From: UBA6164 sp963979005 | GTDB lineage: Bacteria > Patescibacteriota > Gracilibacteria > BD1-5 > UBA6164 | Assembly (NCBI GenBank): GCA_963979005.1 | Contig: CAXBVF010000053.1 | Span: 1 to 8,122 of the forward strand | Reading direction: 5' to 3' | Length of the DNA: 8,122 nucleotides | Shown: piece by piece, positions 1-5,405 of the stretch | Layout of the letters: each line of letters begins with the position of its first letter | Position numbering within the stretch: position 1 is the stretch's first letter | Notes under the pieces: model-generated | What the model was told of the DNA's origin: nothing | The model's database searches: none | What the model saw: only the letters and a program-made list of their open reading frames with translations | Made by a program: the position numbers and the translations under genes

Positions 1-609
1 GAAAAATTAAGTCTAGATTGAAAGACTCCAATACTTATATGAAATGATACTGAAGTATTTTGAATAATAGCTTTGCTTGATTTAGCAAAAACATGAGTAG
101 AAAAAACAATTGAAAAACTTCACTCTATGTGAATAGAAACTATAATGTTAACATGAGACACAAAAAATACTGCCGAGTTTATAGCAAAACAAATATGAAT
201 AGACCAGGTAATATCTGAAGTAATGCCGGAGGATAAATTAGATCTTATTAAAAAAATACAAGCAGAGGATAAGAAGGTCGCATTTGTATGAGATTGAATA
301 AATGATGCTCCAGCCTTGACACAATCTGATTTAGCAATAGCTATGTGAACCTGAAGTGATATTGCAATAGAGAGTTCAGATATAGTTTTGGTTAAATGAA
401 ATTTAAAAAAGGTAGTTTCAGCTATAAATTTATCAAGACAGACATTAAGAATTATAAAACAAAATCTCTTTTGGGCATTTGTTTATAATTCTATATGAAT
501 ACCTCTAGCTGCTTTTTGAATACTTAATCCAATATTTGCAAGTTTTGCAATGAGTATGAGTAGTGTGAGTGTTATTAGTAATAGTCTGAGATTGAAATTA
601 TTTAAATAA
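1..609 (+). CDS. copA: Cu(I)-type P1B ATPase, C-terminal part (5' end outside window)
   Basis: This is the last 202 residues of a heavy-metal P-type ATPase, a membrane pump that uses ATP to move metal ions out of the cytoplasm. Reading TGA as Gly shows the P-domain motif TGD (residues 51-53) and the hinge motif GDGINDAP (97-104), then AMGTGSD. The last two membrane helices carry YN (162-163), NP (175-176) and MSMSS (184-188). The YN and MxxSS pair is the signature of Cu(I)/Ag(I) transporters of the P1B-1 group. All 14 glycines here are TGA, so under the standard code the region looks like debris. The metal-binding N-terminus, the CPC helix and the DKTGT phosphorylation site lie upstream of the window. 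The stop is TAA, followed directly by a terminator. The family call is firm; copper specificity is inferred from the helix 7/8 residues. Confidence 0.92.
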
Positions 610-610
610 A

Positions 611-637
611 AAACTTGTAGTAATATACAAGTTTTTC
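611..637 (+). terminator. Rho-independent terminator after the Cu ATPase
   Basis: A 9-bp stem, AAACTTGTA (611-619) with TACAAGTTT (626-634), has a 6-nt loop and runs into a T-rich tract. It begins two bases after the ATPase stop. Confidence 0.8.
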
Positions 638-671
638 TTGTTGTTTTTATATTAAACAATAAAAAGTATAA

Positions 672-699
672 TTGACAATAGATAATAAAAAGCTATTAT
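672..699 (+). promoter_or_regulatory. Sigma70-type promoter for the 344-residue unknown gene
   Basis: A perfect -35 TTGACA (672-677) and a -10 TATTAT (694-699) are 16 bp apart. Transcription would start near 706, about 20 nt before the ATG at 727. A second TATAAT lies at 709-714, too close to the ATG for a normal leader. No Shine-Dalgarno-like purine run precedes the start. Confidence 0.65.
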
Positions 700-726
700 A
701 TTGAAAATTATAATTAATGTTAATAT

Positions 727-1761
727 ATGGAAGTAGTACAGTGTTTACATCATTTAGTTCATGTATGATATGATGAACCAAATCAGCCAGATTTTACCGA
801 ATCTATAAAAACTAGAATAGAGTTAATATCTGATAAAGTATGATATTTAATTAATTTTGTAGATGAACATATATTCTCTACAGAGGAAGCAGAAAAACTA
901 CAAGTATCATTGCTTGCTGAAACATTATCTGATCTTATCCATTTTCAACATTTTAAGTCTACCATTTTTTGAGATAATTATGTTCCGGAAGATATTGTTT
1001 GAGCACAACCAGAAGTATTGAAATATTTAAAGAAAACTCTTGATTGAAAATGGCAAAAATTATGAGAAGTTTCTCAAATAGAAAAAGATTATTATAATGC
1101 TAATAATGGTCGTGTTATAAGCTTACCTGATAATGTTAAAAAAGATATAGATAAACATGAAGAATTATTTAAAAAAATACTTTCAGAAGATTTTTTAGAT
1201 ATATTACTAGATTTAGTTGGTCATTTTGCTTGAAGGAATATCTATAACACAGAAGTAAGTGATAATATTGAAGATAATACTGCTTCAAATCAAGAAAGAA
1301 GAGAAGAAATTATGGAATATGCAAAAAAAATAATATGAGATGATAGGATTATTGTATCTGGGATGAATAACTGAGATAGAGATAGATTAGATATGATAAA
1401 TTTTGATATTGTTTTAGATATGGAAGAAAAAATTGAGTATTTATCAAAAAGAGGAATAGAATATAAATTATGGGAAGAGGAATATTGAAATGCTTATGCT
1501 TATGTATGGGATAGCAATATTGATATTATAAAAATGAGACATAAAAGGTATAAAGATAAGCTTTTAATAACATTAAGAGATAGATGATTTGAAATACATC
1601 CAGAAATTACTCAGCATATTTTATGAGGGGAATATTATGGTAGATGCATTAATCAATATAGAGATATGTTATTACTCTATTGATTAGAATCAAGTAAAAT
1701 AGAAGCAGATCAAAGTATCTCACTAATCCGTTTTGATGATAAGTTAAAAGGTATCTATTAA
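727..1761 (+). CDS. Protein of unknown function, 344 residues
   Basis: The frame is open from ATG 727 to TAA 1759 only if TGA is Gly. About 13 of 20 glycines are TGA. I do not recognise the family. The product is soluble-looking, with no signal peptide or membrane segment, and is rich in Asp, Glu, Lys and Ile. It starts with a His-containing stretch (MEVVQCLHHLVHVGYDEP). The middle (residues about 130-215) is helical and acidic. A region near residues 210-230 reads SGMNNGDRDRLDMINFD. The C-terminal third is basic and Tyr-rich (KMRHKRYKDK, then GGEYYGRCINQYRD). It stands alone between its own promoter and terminator, so neighbours give no clue. The start is the first ATG after a good promoter, and the frame continues without breaks. 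That it is a real gene is well supported; no function can be assigned. Confidence 0.85.
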
Positions 1762-1778
1762 TAGATACCTTTTTTATT
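1747..1778 (+). terminator. Terminator overlapping the stop of the unknown gene
   Basis: A 12-bp perfect stem, AAAGGTATCTAT (1747-1758) with ATAGATACCTTT (1761-1772), is followed by T-rich sequence. The last coding codons form the 5' arm and the TAA stop lies at the hairpin tip, so the gene has essentially no 3' untranslated region before the terminator. Confidence 0.85.
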
Positions 1779-1780
1779 TT

Positions 1781-1805
1781 TATATGGTTCGGGATGTAGG
1801 ATTCG
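1781..1805 (-). repeat. 25-bp copy of the tRNA-Gln 3' end (att-like)
   Basis: Positions 1781-1805 are identical to 1971-1995, 190 bp away. On the minus strand the repeat covers the T-loop CGAAT, the 3' T-stem strand, the acceptor 3' strand, the discriminator, CCA and five bases beyond. Identity stops inside the T-loop, and no tRNA 5' half is recognisable next to this copy. A tRNA 3'-end duplicate downstream of an intact tRNA is what site-specific integration in the T-loop leaves behind, but no integrase is visible. A partial duplication by other means is also possible. Confidence 0.75.
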
Positions 1806-1930
1806 CCGCAAGTCGGGCATTCGAAAGATAAATTGAAAAATCTATTATTATTTTATTCCTATTCGTCATAAAAAATAATGAATTTTCTAATTTCCTTTTC
1901 TCAGTTTCGAATCCTCAAATATTTATTTAA
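1806..1930. other. Intergenic DNA between the two tRNA-Gln 3' copies
   Basis: No convincing gene is seen. A short GC-rich patch (1805-1819) could form a small hairpin. The segment TTCGAATCCT at 1906-1915 repeats the T-loop/T-stem sequence of tRNA-Gln in the opposite orientation. The motif ATTCG recurs at 1801, 1820 and 1861. A minus-strand ORF of about 30 codons runs through the tRNA fragment and is judged fortuitous. Confidence 0.5.
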
Positions 1931-1932
1931 AT

Positions 1933-1958
1933 AAAAAAAGCTTAAATATAAATTTAAG
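1933..1958 (-). terminator. Terminator after tRNA-Gln
   Basis: A 7-bp stem, CTTAAAT (1941-1947) with ATTTAAG (1952-1958), is followed on the minus strand by C and seven T (1933-1939). It lies 17 nt past the encoded CCA. On the plus strand it is also followed by a short T run, so it may act in both directions. Confidence 0.65.
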
Positions 1959-1970
1959 ATTTTTATTATC

Positions 1971-1995
1971 TATATGGTTCGGGATGTAGGATTCG
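1971..1995 (-). repeat. tRNA-Gln 3' end, second copy of the 25-bp repeat
   Basis: This is the copy inside the intact tRNA gene, covering CGAAT of the T-loop through CCA and five bases beyond. It is identical to 1781-1805. In an integration scenario it would be the side that restores the tRNA. Confidence 0.8.
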
Positions 1996-2048
1996 AACCT
2001 ACGGTGAGGGATTCAGAGTCCCTTGCCTTACCGCTTGGCGAATCCCGA
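1975..2048 (-). tRNA. tRNA-Gln (anticodon CTG)
   Basis: A complete cloverleaf reads from 2048 down. The acceptor TCGGGAT pairs with ATCCCGA; the D-arm contains AAGCGGTAAGG; the anticodon stem AGGGA/TCCCT encloses CTCTGAA with anticodon CTG (plus-strand CAG at 2014-2016). The T-arm is GTAGG TTCGAAT CCTAC, the discriminator is A and CCA is encoded (1975-1977). The D-arm and overall pattern match bacterial tRNA-Gln. Its 3' end is duplicated 190 bp downstream in the direction of transcription. It starts just after the rplL terminator and may have its own promoter or rely on read-through. Confidence 0.95.
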
Positions 2049-2050
2049 AT

Positions 2051-2088
2051 AAAAAATAAAAACTGAAATGTTTAAATTTCAGTTTTTA
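2051..2088 (-). terminator. Terminator of the rplJ-rplL operon
   Basis: A 13-bp perfect stem (2057-2069 with 2076-2088, core AAAAACTGAAAT) with a 6-nt loop is followed on the minus strand by six T (2051-2056). It lies 13 nt after the rplL stop and ends three bases before the tRNA-Gln 5' end. The T-rich flank on the other side could let it work on the plus strand too. Confidence 0.85.
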
Positions 2089-2101
2089 TTATAGGGAAGA
2101 A

Positions 2102-2476
2102 TTATTTTAATTCAACTTCAGCACCAGCTTCAACTAATTTAGTTTTGATTTCTTCAGCTTCAGCTTTATCAGCACCTTCTTTAACTTTACCACCGTTATC
2201 AGCGATATCTTTAGCTTCTTTTAGTCCAAGACCAGTTATTTCTCTAATTACTTTAATAACAGCAATTTTAGATGCACCAGCGTTAACTAATTCAACATCA
2301 AAAGATGATTTTTCATCAGCTCCACCTTCAGCACCACCAGCAGCAACCATAACAGGAGCAGCAGCAGAAACACCAAATTCTTCTTCCATTGCAGTAACTA
2401 AGTCGTTTAATTCAACGATAGTTAATTCTTTTACCATATCCATAATAGATGCAGCATTTTTACTTAATTCAGCCAT
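2102..2476 (-). CDS. rplL: 50S ribosomal protein L7/L12
   Basis: This is the 124-residue stalk protein that recruits translation factors to the ribosome as dimers bound to L10. The N-terminal dimerisation domain (about 1-35, MVKELTIVELNDLV) is followed by EEEFGVSAAAPV, an Ala/Gly hinge, and the factor-binding C-terminal domain (about 58-124). That domain carries FDVELVNAGASKIAVIKVIR and GLGLKEAKDI, with GG at 94-95 (the conserved Val-Glu-Gly/Asn-Gly-Gly region). Length is normal for the family. All 12 glycines are GGN codons and none is TGA, unlike the flanking genes. No Shine-Dalgarno is present: the ATG follows TATAAT and eight A/T bases. It lies 94 nt after rplJ, with a hairpin in the gap. 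Confidence 0.98.
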   Translation of the reverse strand: MAELSKNAASIMDMVKELTIVELNDLVTAMEEEFGVSAAAPVMVAAGGAEGGADEKSSFDVELVNAGASKIAVIKVIREITGLGLKEAKDIADNGGKVKEGADKAEAEEIKTKLVEAGAEVELK

Positions 2477-2531
2477 AATATAATATTATAAATTAAAAAT
2501 ATATTTAAGTCTAACCATTAATAGCTAGTTA

Positions 2532-2555
2532 CTAACTCCCTAAAAAGGGAATTAG
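2532..2555 (-). promoter_or_regulatory. Hairpin in the rplJ-rplL gap
   Basis: A 9-bp stem with one G-U pair (CTAATTCCC with GGGAGTTAG on the minus strand) and a 6-nt loop lies 15 nt after the rplJ stop. The loop is T-rich but no T tract follows the stem, so it is not a standard terminator. It could be a processing or stability element that helps produce more L7/L12 than L10; this is inference. Confidence 0.5.
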
Positions 2556-2570
2556 CATACCAATCATTAA

Positions 2571-3263
2571 TTATTTTTCTTCAGTTTTAGTTTCTTCTTC
2601 TTTTTTATCTTCAGCAGGAGCTTCTACTTTAGCTTCTTCAACTTTTTCTTCAGTTTTAGGAGCTTCAGTTTTAACTTCTTCTTTTGGAGCTTCTTCTTTG
2701 GTTTCAGCAGGAGCCTCAGTTTTTTCAGTAGCACCTATTAATTCTGAAACTTTAGTTTGACCTTTAGTTTCAAGATCTTTACTAGCAGCATCAAAGAATC
2801 TTGCAAGTCCAGATATTGGAGATTTCATAGATCCAACAAGTCTTCCAAGCAATGTTTCTCTTGAAGGCATTCCAGCAATAACTTTTGTTTCTTCTAGGTT
2901 TTTTAATTCTCATTCGAAAATACAAGCAGCCCAAGTAACTTTTTCTCATTGAGATTTTTTAACTAAGTCATTAACTTTACCAAGACCAGCAACAGCATCA
3001 TCATTTGAACATACTACACCAATTTGACCTTCTAAAGTAGATAAATCAATATCCATATCTAGAGCTTCCTTTATAGCTTTTTTAATAAGAGTTTTTTTAG
3101 CTAGGTTGTAAGTTGCACTAACTTCTCTTAAGTTTTTTCTTAGTTCAGCAAATTCACCTACTGTCATAGTAGAAGTAGTAGCGAAACCAATAGATTTTGC
3201 TTCTTTAAATTTAGCTATTAATTCAGCTAATATCTCAGCTTTTTGTTGTTTTGAAACAGCCAT
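2571..3263 (-). CDS. rplJ: 50S ribosomal protein L10 with long acidic tail
   Basis: L10 forms the base of the ribosomal stalk, binding 23S rRNA and L7/L12 dimers. The 230-residue frame needs two TGA codons read as Gly, at residues 106 and 118, the second giving the conserved FEGEL. Without recoding the gene appears as two pieces. The N-terminal rRNA-binding part (AEILAELIAKFKEAKSIGF, then LRKNLREVSATYNLAKKTL) and the MPSRETLLGRLVGS segment (132-145) are typical. Family members usually end near residues 165-180. Here a tail of about 50 residues follows, built from repeats of the TEAP, KEE and EEK type, low in complexity and highly charged. Only 2 of 14 glycines are TGA. The start is the ATG at 3263, where MAVSKQQKAEI fits the family. 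A TATAAT lies nine bases before it, with no Shine-Dalgarno. Confidence 0.97.
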
Positions 3264-3301
3264 GTTATTTATATTATAATATACAAGTAATACTTTCTAA
3301 T

Positions 3302-3340
3302 AAAAAAATCCTTTTTCTTATATTCAAAGAAAAAGGATTT
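3302..3340 (-). terminator. Attenuator between the L10 leader and rplJ
   Basis: A 14-bp perfect stem (3306-3319 with 3327-3340, core ATCCTTTTTCTT), 7-nt loop and seven T on the minus strand (3302-3308) lie 38 nt before the rplJ start. It sits inside the leader of a gene that must be expressed, so it should act as a regulated terminator. The leader segment GGAAAAG (plus-strand 3372-3378) can pair with CTTTTTC in its 5' arm and could serve as antiterminator. Confidence 0.8.
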
Positions 3341-3372
3341 AGTTTTATTATAAATTTGAAATTTTTTAAAAC

Positions 3373-3430
3373 TTTTCCTCTATAATCTCGGTAGGTCTTA
3401 AGTCGTGCCCACTGTCTTTGATATAGAAAG
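3373..3430 (-). ncRNA. L10 leader (ribosomal protein autoregulatory RNA)
   Basis: The minus strand shows the conserved L10-leader pattern: an outer stem CTATA/TATAG, an internal loop with AAAGACAG, a stem GTGGG/CCTAC around CGACTTAA, and ACCTACCGAG on the 3' side. In known bacteria this RNA mimics the 23S site of the L10-L7/L12 complex and shuts down the operon when stalk proteins are in excess. Here it is followed by an attenuator hairpin, which suggests control by transcription termination. It starts at about the predicted transcription start. Confidence 0.85.
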
Positions 3431-3435
3431 TACAA

Positions 3436-3464
3436 GTATTATATAGAAAAAAAATATAAGTCAA
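3436..3464 (-). promoter_or_regulatory. Promoter of the rplJ-rplL operon
   Basis: On the minus strand TTGACT (3459-3464) is followed after 15 bp by TATAAT (3438-3443), or after 17 bp by TAATAC (3436-3441). The predicted start near 3430 coincides with the 5' edge of the L10 leader. The -35 lies 12 nt past the T tract of the rpmE terminator. Confidence 0.75.
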
Positions 3465-3475
3465 GAATTTGTTAT

Positions 3476-3506
3476 AAAAAAAAATAAGCTCAATTTTGAA
3501 CTTATT
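3476..3506 (-). terminator. Terminator after rpmE
   Basis: A 10-bp stem with one G-U pair (AATAAGTTCA with TGAGCTTATT on the minus strand, 3506 to 3483) has a 4-nt loop and is followed by seven T. It separates rpmE from the rplJ promoter. Confidence 0.85.
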
Positions 3507-3518
3507 TTATTGGGTCTA

Positions 3519-3740
3519 TTATTTTTTCTTTGCAAGAGCTTCCATTTTCTTTTGTCTAGCGTAGAATTTATCAACTGCACCAGTTTTAAGAATTCTTTGT
3601 TCTCCAGTATAATATGGATGACAAGCTGAACATATTTCAACTCTAGTATCTCAATCAATAACTGAATCAACTTTAAACTCTTCACCACATGAACATGTAA
3701 TAGTTACTTTATTACTTTTAGGATGTATTCCTGTTTTCAT
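3519..3740 (-). CDS. rpmE: 50S ribosomal protein L31, zinc-binding form
   Basis: The 73-residue product starts MKTGIHPKSNKVTITCSCGE and contains CSACHPYYTG, the L31 hallmark. Four cysteines (C16, C18, C37, C40) match the zinc-binding form of L31 rather than the Cys-free paralogue. L31 sits at the bridge between the two ribosomal subunits. Gly30, in the stretch DGDTRVEICSACHPYYTG, is encoded by TGA, which breaks the frame under the standard code; the other four glycines are GGN. A minus-strand open stretch at 3461-3688 in another frame is only a shadow. A weak purine run (AAAAGAGA) precedes the ATG. The gene follows three tRNA genes on the same strand and is closed by a strong terminator, so it may be co-transcribed with them. 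Confidence 0.96.
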
Positions 3741-3795
3741 AATCTCTTTTTTAATTTGTTCGCCAAGTACGAAGCAAAAATATATAAATATTTGG

Positions 3796-3818
3796 ATTTA
3801 CATTTATAAAATGTAAAT
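3796..3818 (-). other. Hairpin between tRNA-Leu and rpmE
   Basis: A perfect 10-bp stem, ATTTACATTT (3796-3805) with AAATGTAAAT (3809-3818), has a 3-nt loop. It begins three bases past the tRNA CCA and has only a weak T-rich run after it. It could be a tRNA processing boundary or a leaky terminator that lets some transcripts reach rpmE. Confidence 0.5.
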
Positions 3819-3820
3819 AA

Positions 3821-3905
3821 TGGTGCCCGAGGCGAGAATCGAACTCGCACGCCGTGAAGCATTGGTTTCTAAGACCAACATGTCTACCAATTCCATCACC
3901 CGGGC
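3821..3905 (-). tRNA. tRNA-Leu (anticodon TAG)
   Basis: A class II cloverleaf of 85 nt reads from 3905 down. The acceptor GCCCGGG pairs with CTCGGGC (one G-U). The anticodon stem TTGGT/ACCAA encloses CTTAGAA, anticodon TAG (plus-strand CTA at 3869-3871). A long variable arm follows, then T-arm GCGAG TTCGATT CTCGC, discriminator A and encoded CCA. It would read CTA and other CTN codons. Confidence 0.95.
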
Positions 3906-3980
3906 TTAAAACCTCTAAATTGTAGCTTCTTTCTCCAGATAAGGAGAGAAAATTCAAGAGAGAGGTGTTTTTGTTTTAAA
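3906..3980 (-). other. Spacer between tRNA-Tyr and tRNA-Leu with nested inverted repeats
   Basis: The outer arms AAAACCTCT (starting near 3908) and AGAGGTGTTTT (ending near 3971) are complementary apart from one bulge. Inside lies a second hairpin, CTTTCTCC with GGAGAGAAA. No T tract directly precedes the tRNA-Leu 5' end, so this is more likely a processing or stability structure than a terminator. Confidence 0.45.
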
Positions 3981-4065
3981 TGGTGGGCAGAGAGGGAGTC
4001 GAACCCCCGAAAGCGTAGCTAGCGGATTTACAGTCCGCCCCATTTGGCCACTCTGGAATCTGCCC
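3981..4065 (-). tRNA. tRNA-Tyr (anticodon GTA)
   Basis: A class II cloverleaf of 85 nt reads from 4065 down. The acceptor GGGCAGA pairs with TCTGCCC. The D-arm has GAGTGGCCAAATGG; the anticodon stem GCGGA/TCCGC encloses CTGTAAA, anticodon GTA (plus-strand TAC at 4029-4031). A long variable arm, T-arm GGGGG TTCGACT CCCTC, discriminator A and encoded CCA follow. A long variable arm is normal for bacterial tRNA-Tyr. Confidence 0.95.
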
Positions 4066-4075
4066 AGAATAATAA

Positions 4076-4146
4076 TTCTATAAAAAAATTACGAGTTACG
4101 AATCAAAGATAAACATATTATATTAAACTCGTAATTCGTAATTTTA
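4076..4146 (-). terminator. Inverted repeat with T tract between tRNA-Thr and tRNA-Tyr
   Basis: AATTACGAGTTACGA (from about 4086) pairs with TCGTAATTCGTAATT (ending about 4144) over 15 bp with one G-T wobble, across a loop of about 29 nt. Seven T follow on the minus strand. Each arm contains two tandem copies of a 7-mer like TTACGAA. The loop is long for a terminator, so a repeat element or leaky terminator are alternatives. Confidence 0.5.
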
Positions 4147-4155
4147 ATCTAGAAA

Positions 4156-4231
4156 TGGAGCCATCAATCGGATTTGAACCGATGACCGTTCGCTTACAAG
4201 GCGAATGCTCTACCAGCTGAGCTATGATGGC
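4156..4231 (-). tRNA. tRNA-Thr (anticodon TGT)
   Basis: A class I cloverleaf of 76 nt reads from 4231 down. The acceptor GCCATCA pairs with TGATGGC. The D-arm is AGCTCAGCTGGTAGAGC; the anticodon stem TTCGC/GCGAA encloses CTTGTAA, anticodon TGT (plus-strand ACA at 4196-4198). The T-arm is ATCGG TTCAAAT CCGAT, the discriminator T and encoded CCA follow. It is the first gene of the minus-strand tRNA cluster. Confidence 0.96.
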
Positions 4232-4251
4232 AAACTTTATTTGCGAGACAT

Positions 4252-4279
4252 ATATTATGAATAAACTGGATTAAGTCAA
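4252..4279 (-). promoter_or_regulatory. Promoter of the tRNA-Thr/Tyr/Leu cluster
   Basis: On the minus strand TTGACT (4274-4279) and TAATAT (4252-4257) are 16 bp apart. Transcription would start near 4245, about 14 nt before tRNA-Thr. The -35 matches the TTGACT of the rplJ promoter. Confidence 0.65.
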
Positions 4280-4347
4280 CATTTTTTTTTATAAAAATAT
4301 TTTTATTGATTTTTAAATTTATTATGCAATAATAAACTAAAATAAAT

Positions 4348-4353
4348 TATAAT
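4348..4353 (+). promoter_or_regulatory. Possible -10 element of miaA
   Basis: A perfect TATAAT ends nine bases before the miaA ATG; the -35 region is poor (TGCAAT). If used, the message would be nearly leaderless. A more distant TTGATT (4306-4311) has no good -10. Confidence 0.35.
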
Positions 4354-4362
4354 TATTTACTA

Positions 4363-5316
4363 ATGGAATACAAAGAAAAAATTAAAAATTTTTTAGAAAA
4401 AAAATCAGATCTGAGAAAAATAATAGTTATATATGGACCTACAGCTTCGTGAAAGACTTGAATGAGTATCGAAATAGCAAAAATAGTAGATTCAGAAATA
4501 ATAAGTACAGATTCTAGACAAATTTTTAAGGGTTTAGATATTTGAACAGGTAAAATTACTGAGGAAGAAAAAGAAGGAATAGTACATCATATGATTGATA
4601 TAATTAATCCTGATAGAGAATACTCAGTTTGAGAATTTAAAGAGAAGTCAGAAAAAATAATATGAGAAATATATTCTAAGTGAAAGATTCCAATTTTGTG
4701 TTGAGGAACATGATTATATATAGATAGTTTAATTTATAATTTTAATATTCCAAGAATTCCTGCAGATGAAAAATTAAGAGCTAGTTTAGAAAAAGAGGCT
4801 GAAGAAAATTGAAATGAATTTGTATACAATAAGTTAAAGGACATAGACCCAGAATATGCAAAAGAATTACACCCTAATAATATTAGATATATTATTAGAG
4901 CAATTGAAGTAAAAATGCTTACATGAAAATCTAAAAGAGATTTTAGAGAAGAAAAAACTCTTAAGTATGATACCTTATTTTTAACTCCTTATTTGGGTGA
5001 GAGAGAATATCTATATAATAGGATAAACAAGAGAGTACAAATGATGTTTGATGATGGATTAGTGTGAGAAGTTGAAGAATTATTGAAAACTTATACAAAA
5101 GATAATTTTTGAATGAAAACAATTTGATACAAGGAAGTAATTAATTATTTGAATTGAGATTGAAAAGTATATGATTGATCTGAAAAATTAGAATTATGAG
5201 AAAAAGAAAAACAATGAATTAAATTAAATTTAGATGAGACTATCGAACTAGTGAAAAAAAATAACAGAAACTACGCAAAAAAACAACTAACATGGTTTAG
5301 AAAATATGAAGAATAA
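4363..5316 (+). CDS. miaA: tRNA dimethylallyltransferase
   Basis: MiaA transfers a dimethylallyl group from DMAPP to N6 of A37 in tRNAs that read codons starting with U. The 317-residue frame, with 18 TGA glycines, shows the P-loop GPTASGKT (25-32) and DSRQIFKGLDIGTGK (50-64). DSRQ contributes to substrate binding. GGTGLYIDSL follows (114-123), then RAIEVKMLTGK, TIGYKE (253-258) and the C-terminal NYAKKQLTWFR (303-313). Length is normal. A short N-terminal leader of about 18 residues precedes the usual start of the family; the ATG at 4363 is the first in frame after the promoter region. It stands alone, closed by a terminator, and is divergent from the tRNA cluster. That cluster includes tRNA-Tyr, a class of substrate MiaA modifies. 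Confidence 0.97.
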
Positions 5317-5320
5317 ATAA

Positions 5321-5350
5321 AAAAACTACTCAAATTAAGTAGTTTTTTTT
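5321..5350 (+). terminator. Terminator after miaA
   Basis: A 10-bp stem, AAAAACTACT (5321-5330) with AGTAGTTTTT (5338-5347), has a 7-nt loop and a long T run. It begins four bases after the stop. Confidence 0.88.
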
Positions 5351-5405
5351 GTTATAAATATTAATTTATGATACTATTAAATTAATATTAATTAACTATA
5401 TTTTT

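Noticed and set aside
1781..1875. Minus-strand ORF of about 30 codons through the tRNA-Gln fragment, ending NPTSRTI
   Set aside because: Half of it is the tRNA-derived repeat, and it has no promoter or family match.
1781..1920. A second or intron-containing tRNA on the minus strand
   Set aside because: Only the 3' portion from mid T-loop is present; no 5' acceptor strand, D-arm or anticodon arm can be found nearby.
2145..2483. Plus-strand ORF of 112 codons opposite rplL
   Set aside because: It is the antisense of rplL, Ser/Thr/Ala-rich as expected from the complement of Ala/Glu/Lys codons, and matches no family.
3461..3688. Minus-strand ORF of 75 codons
   Set aside because: It is a shifted frame over rpmE; the true L31 frame with TGA as Gly at residue 30 explains the region.
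3751..3957. Minus-strand ORF of 68 codons
   Set aside because: It lies across tRNA-Leu and its spacer; an RNA gene explains the sequence.
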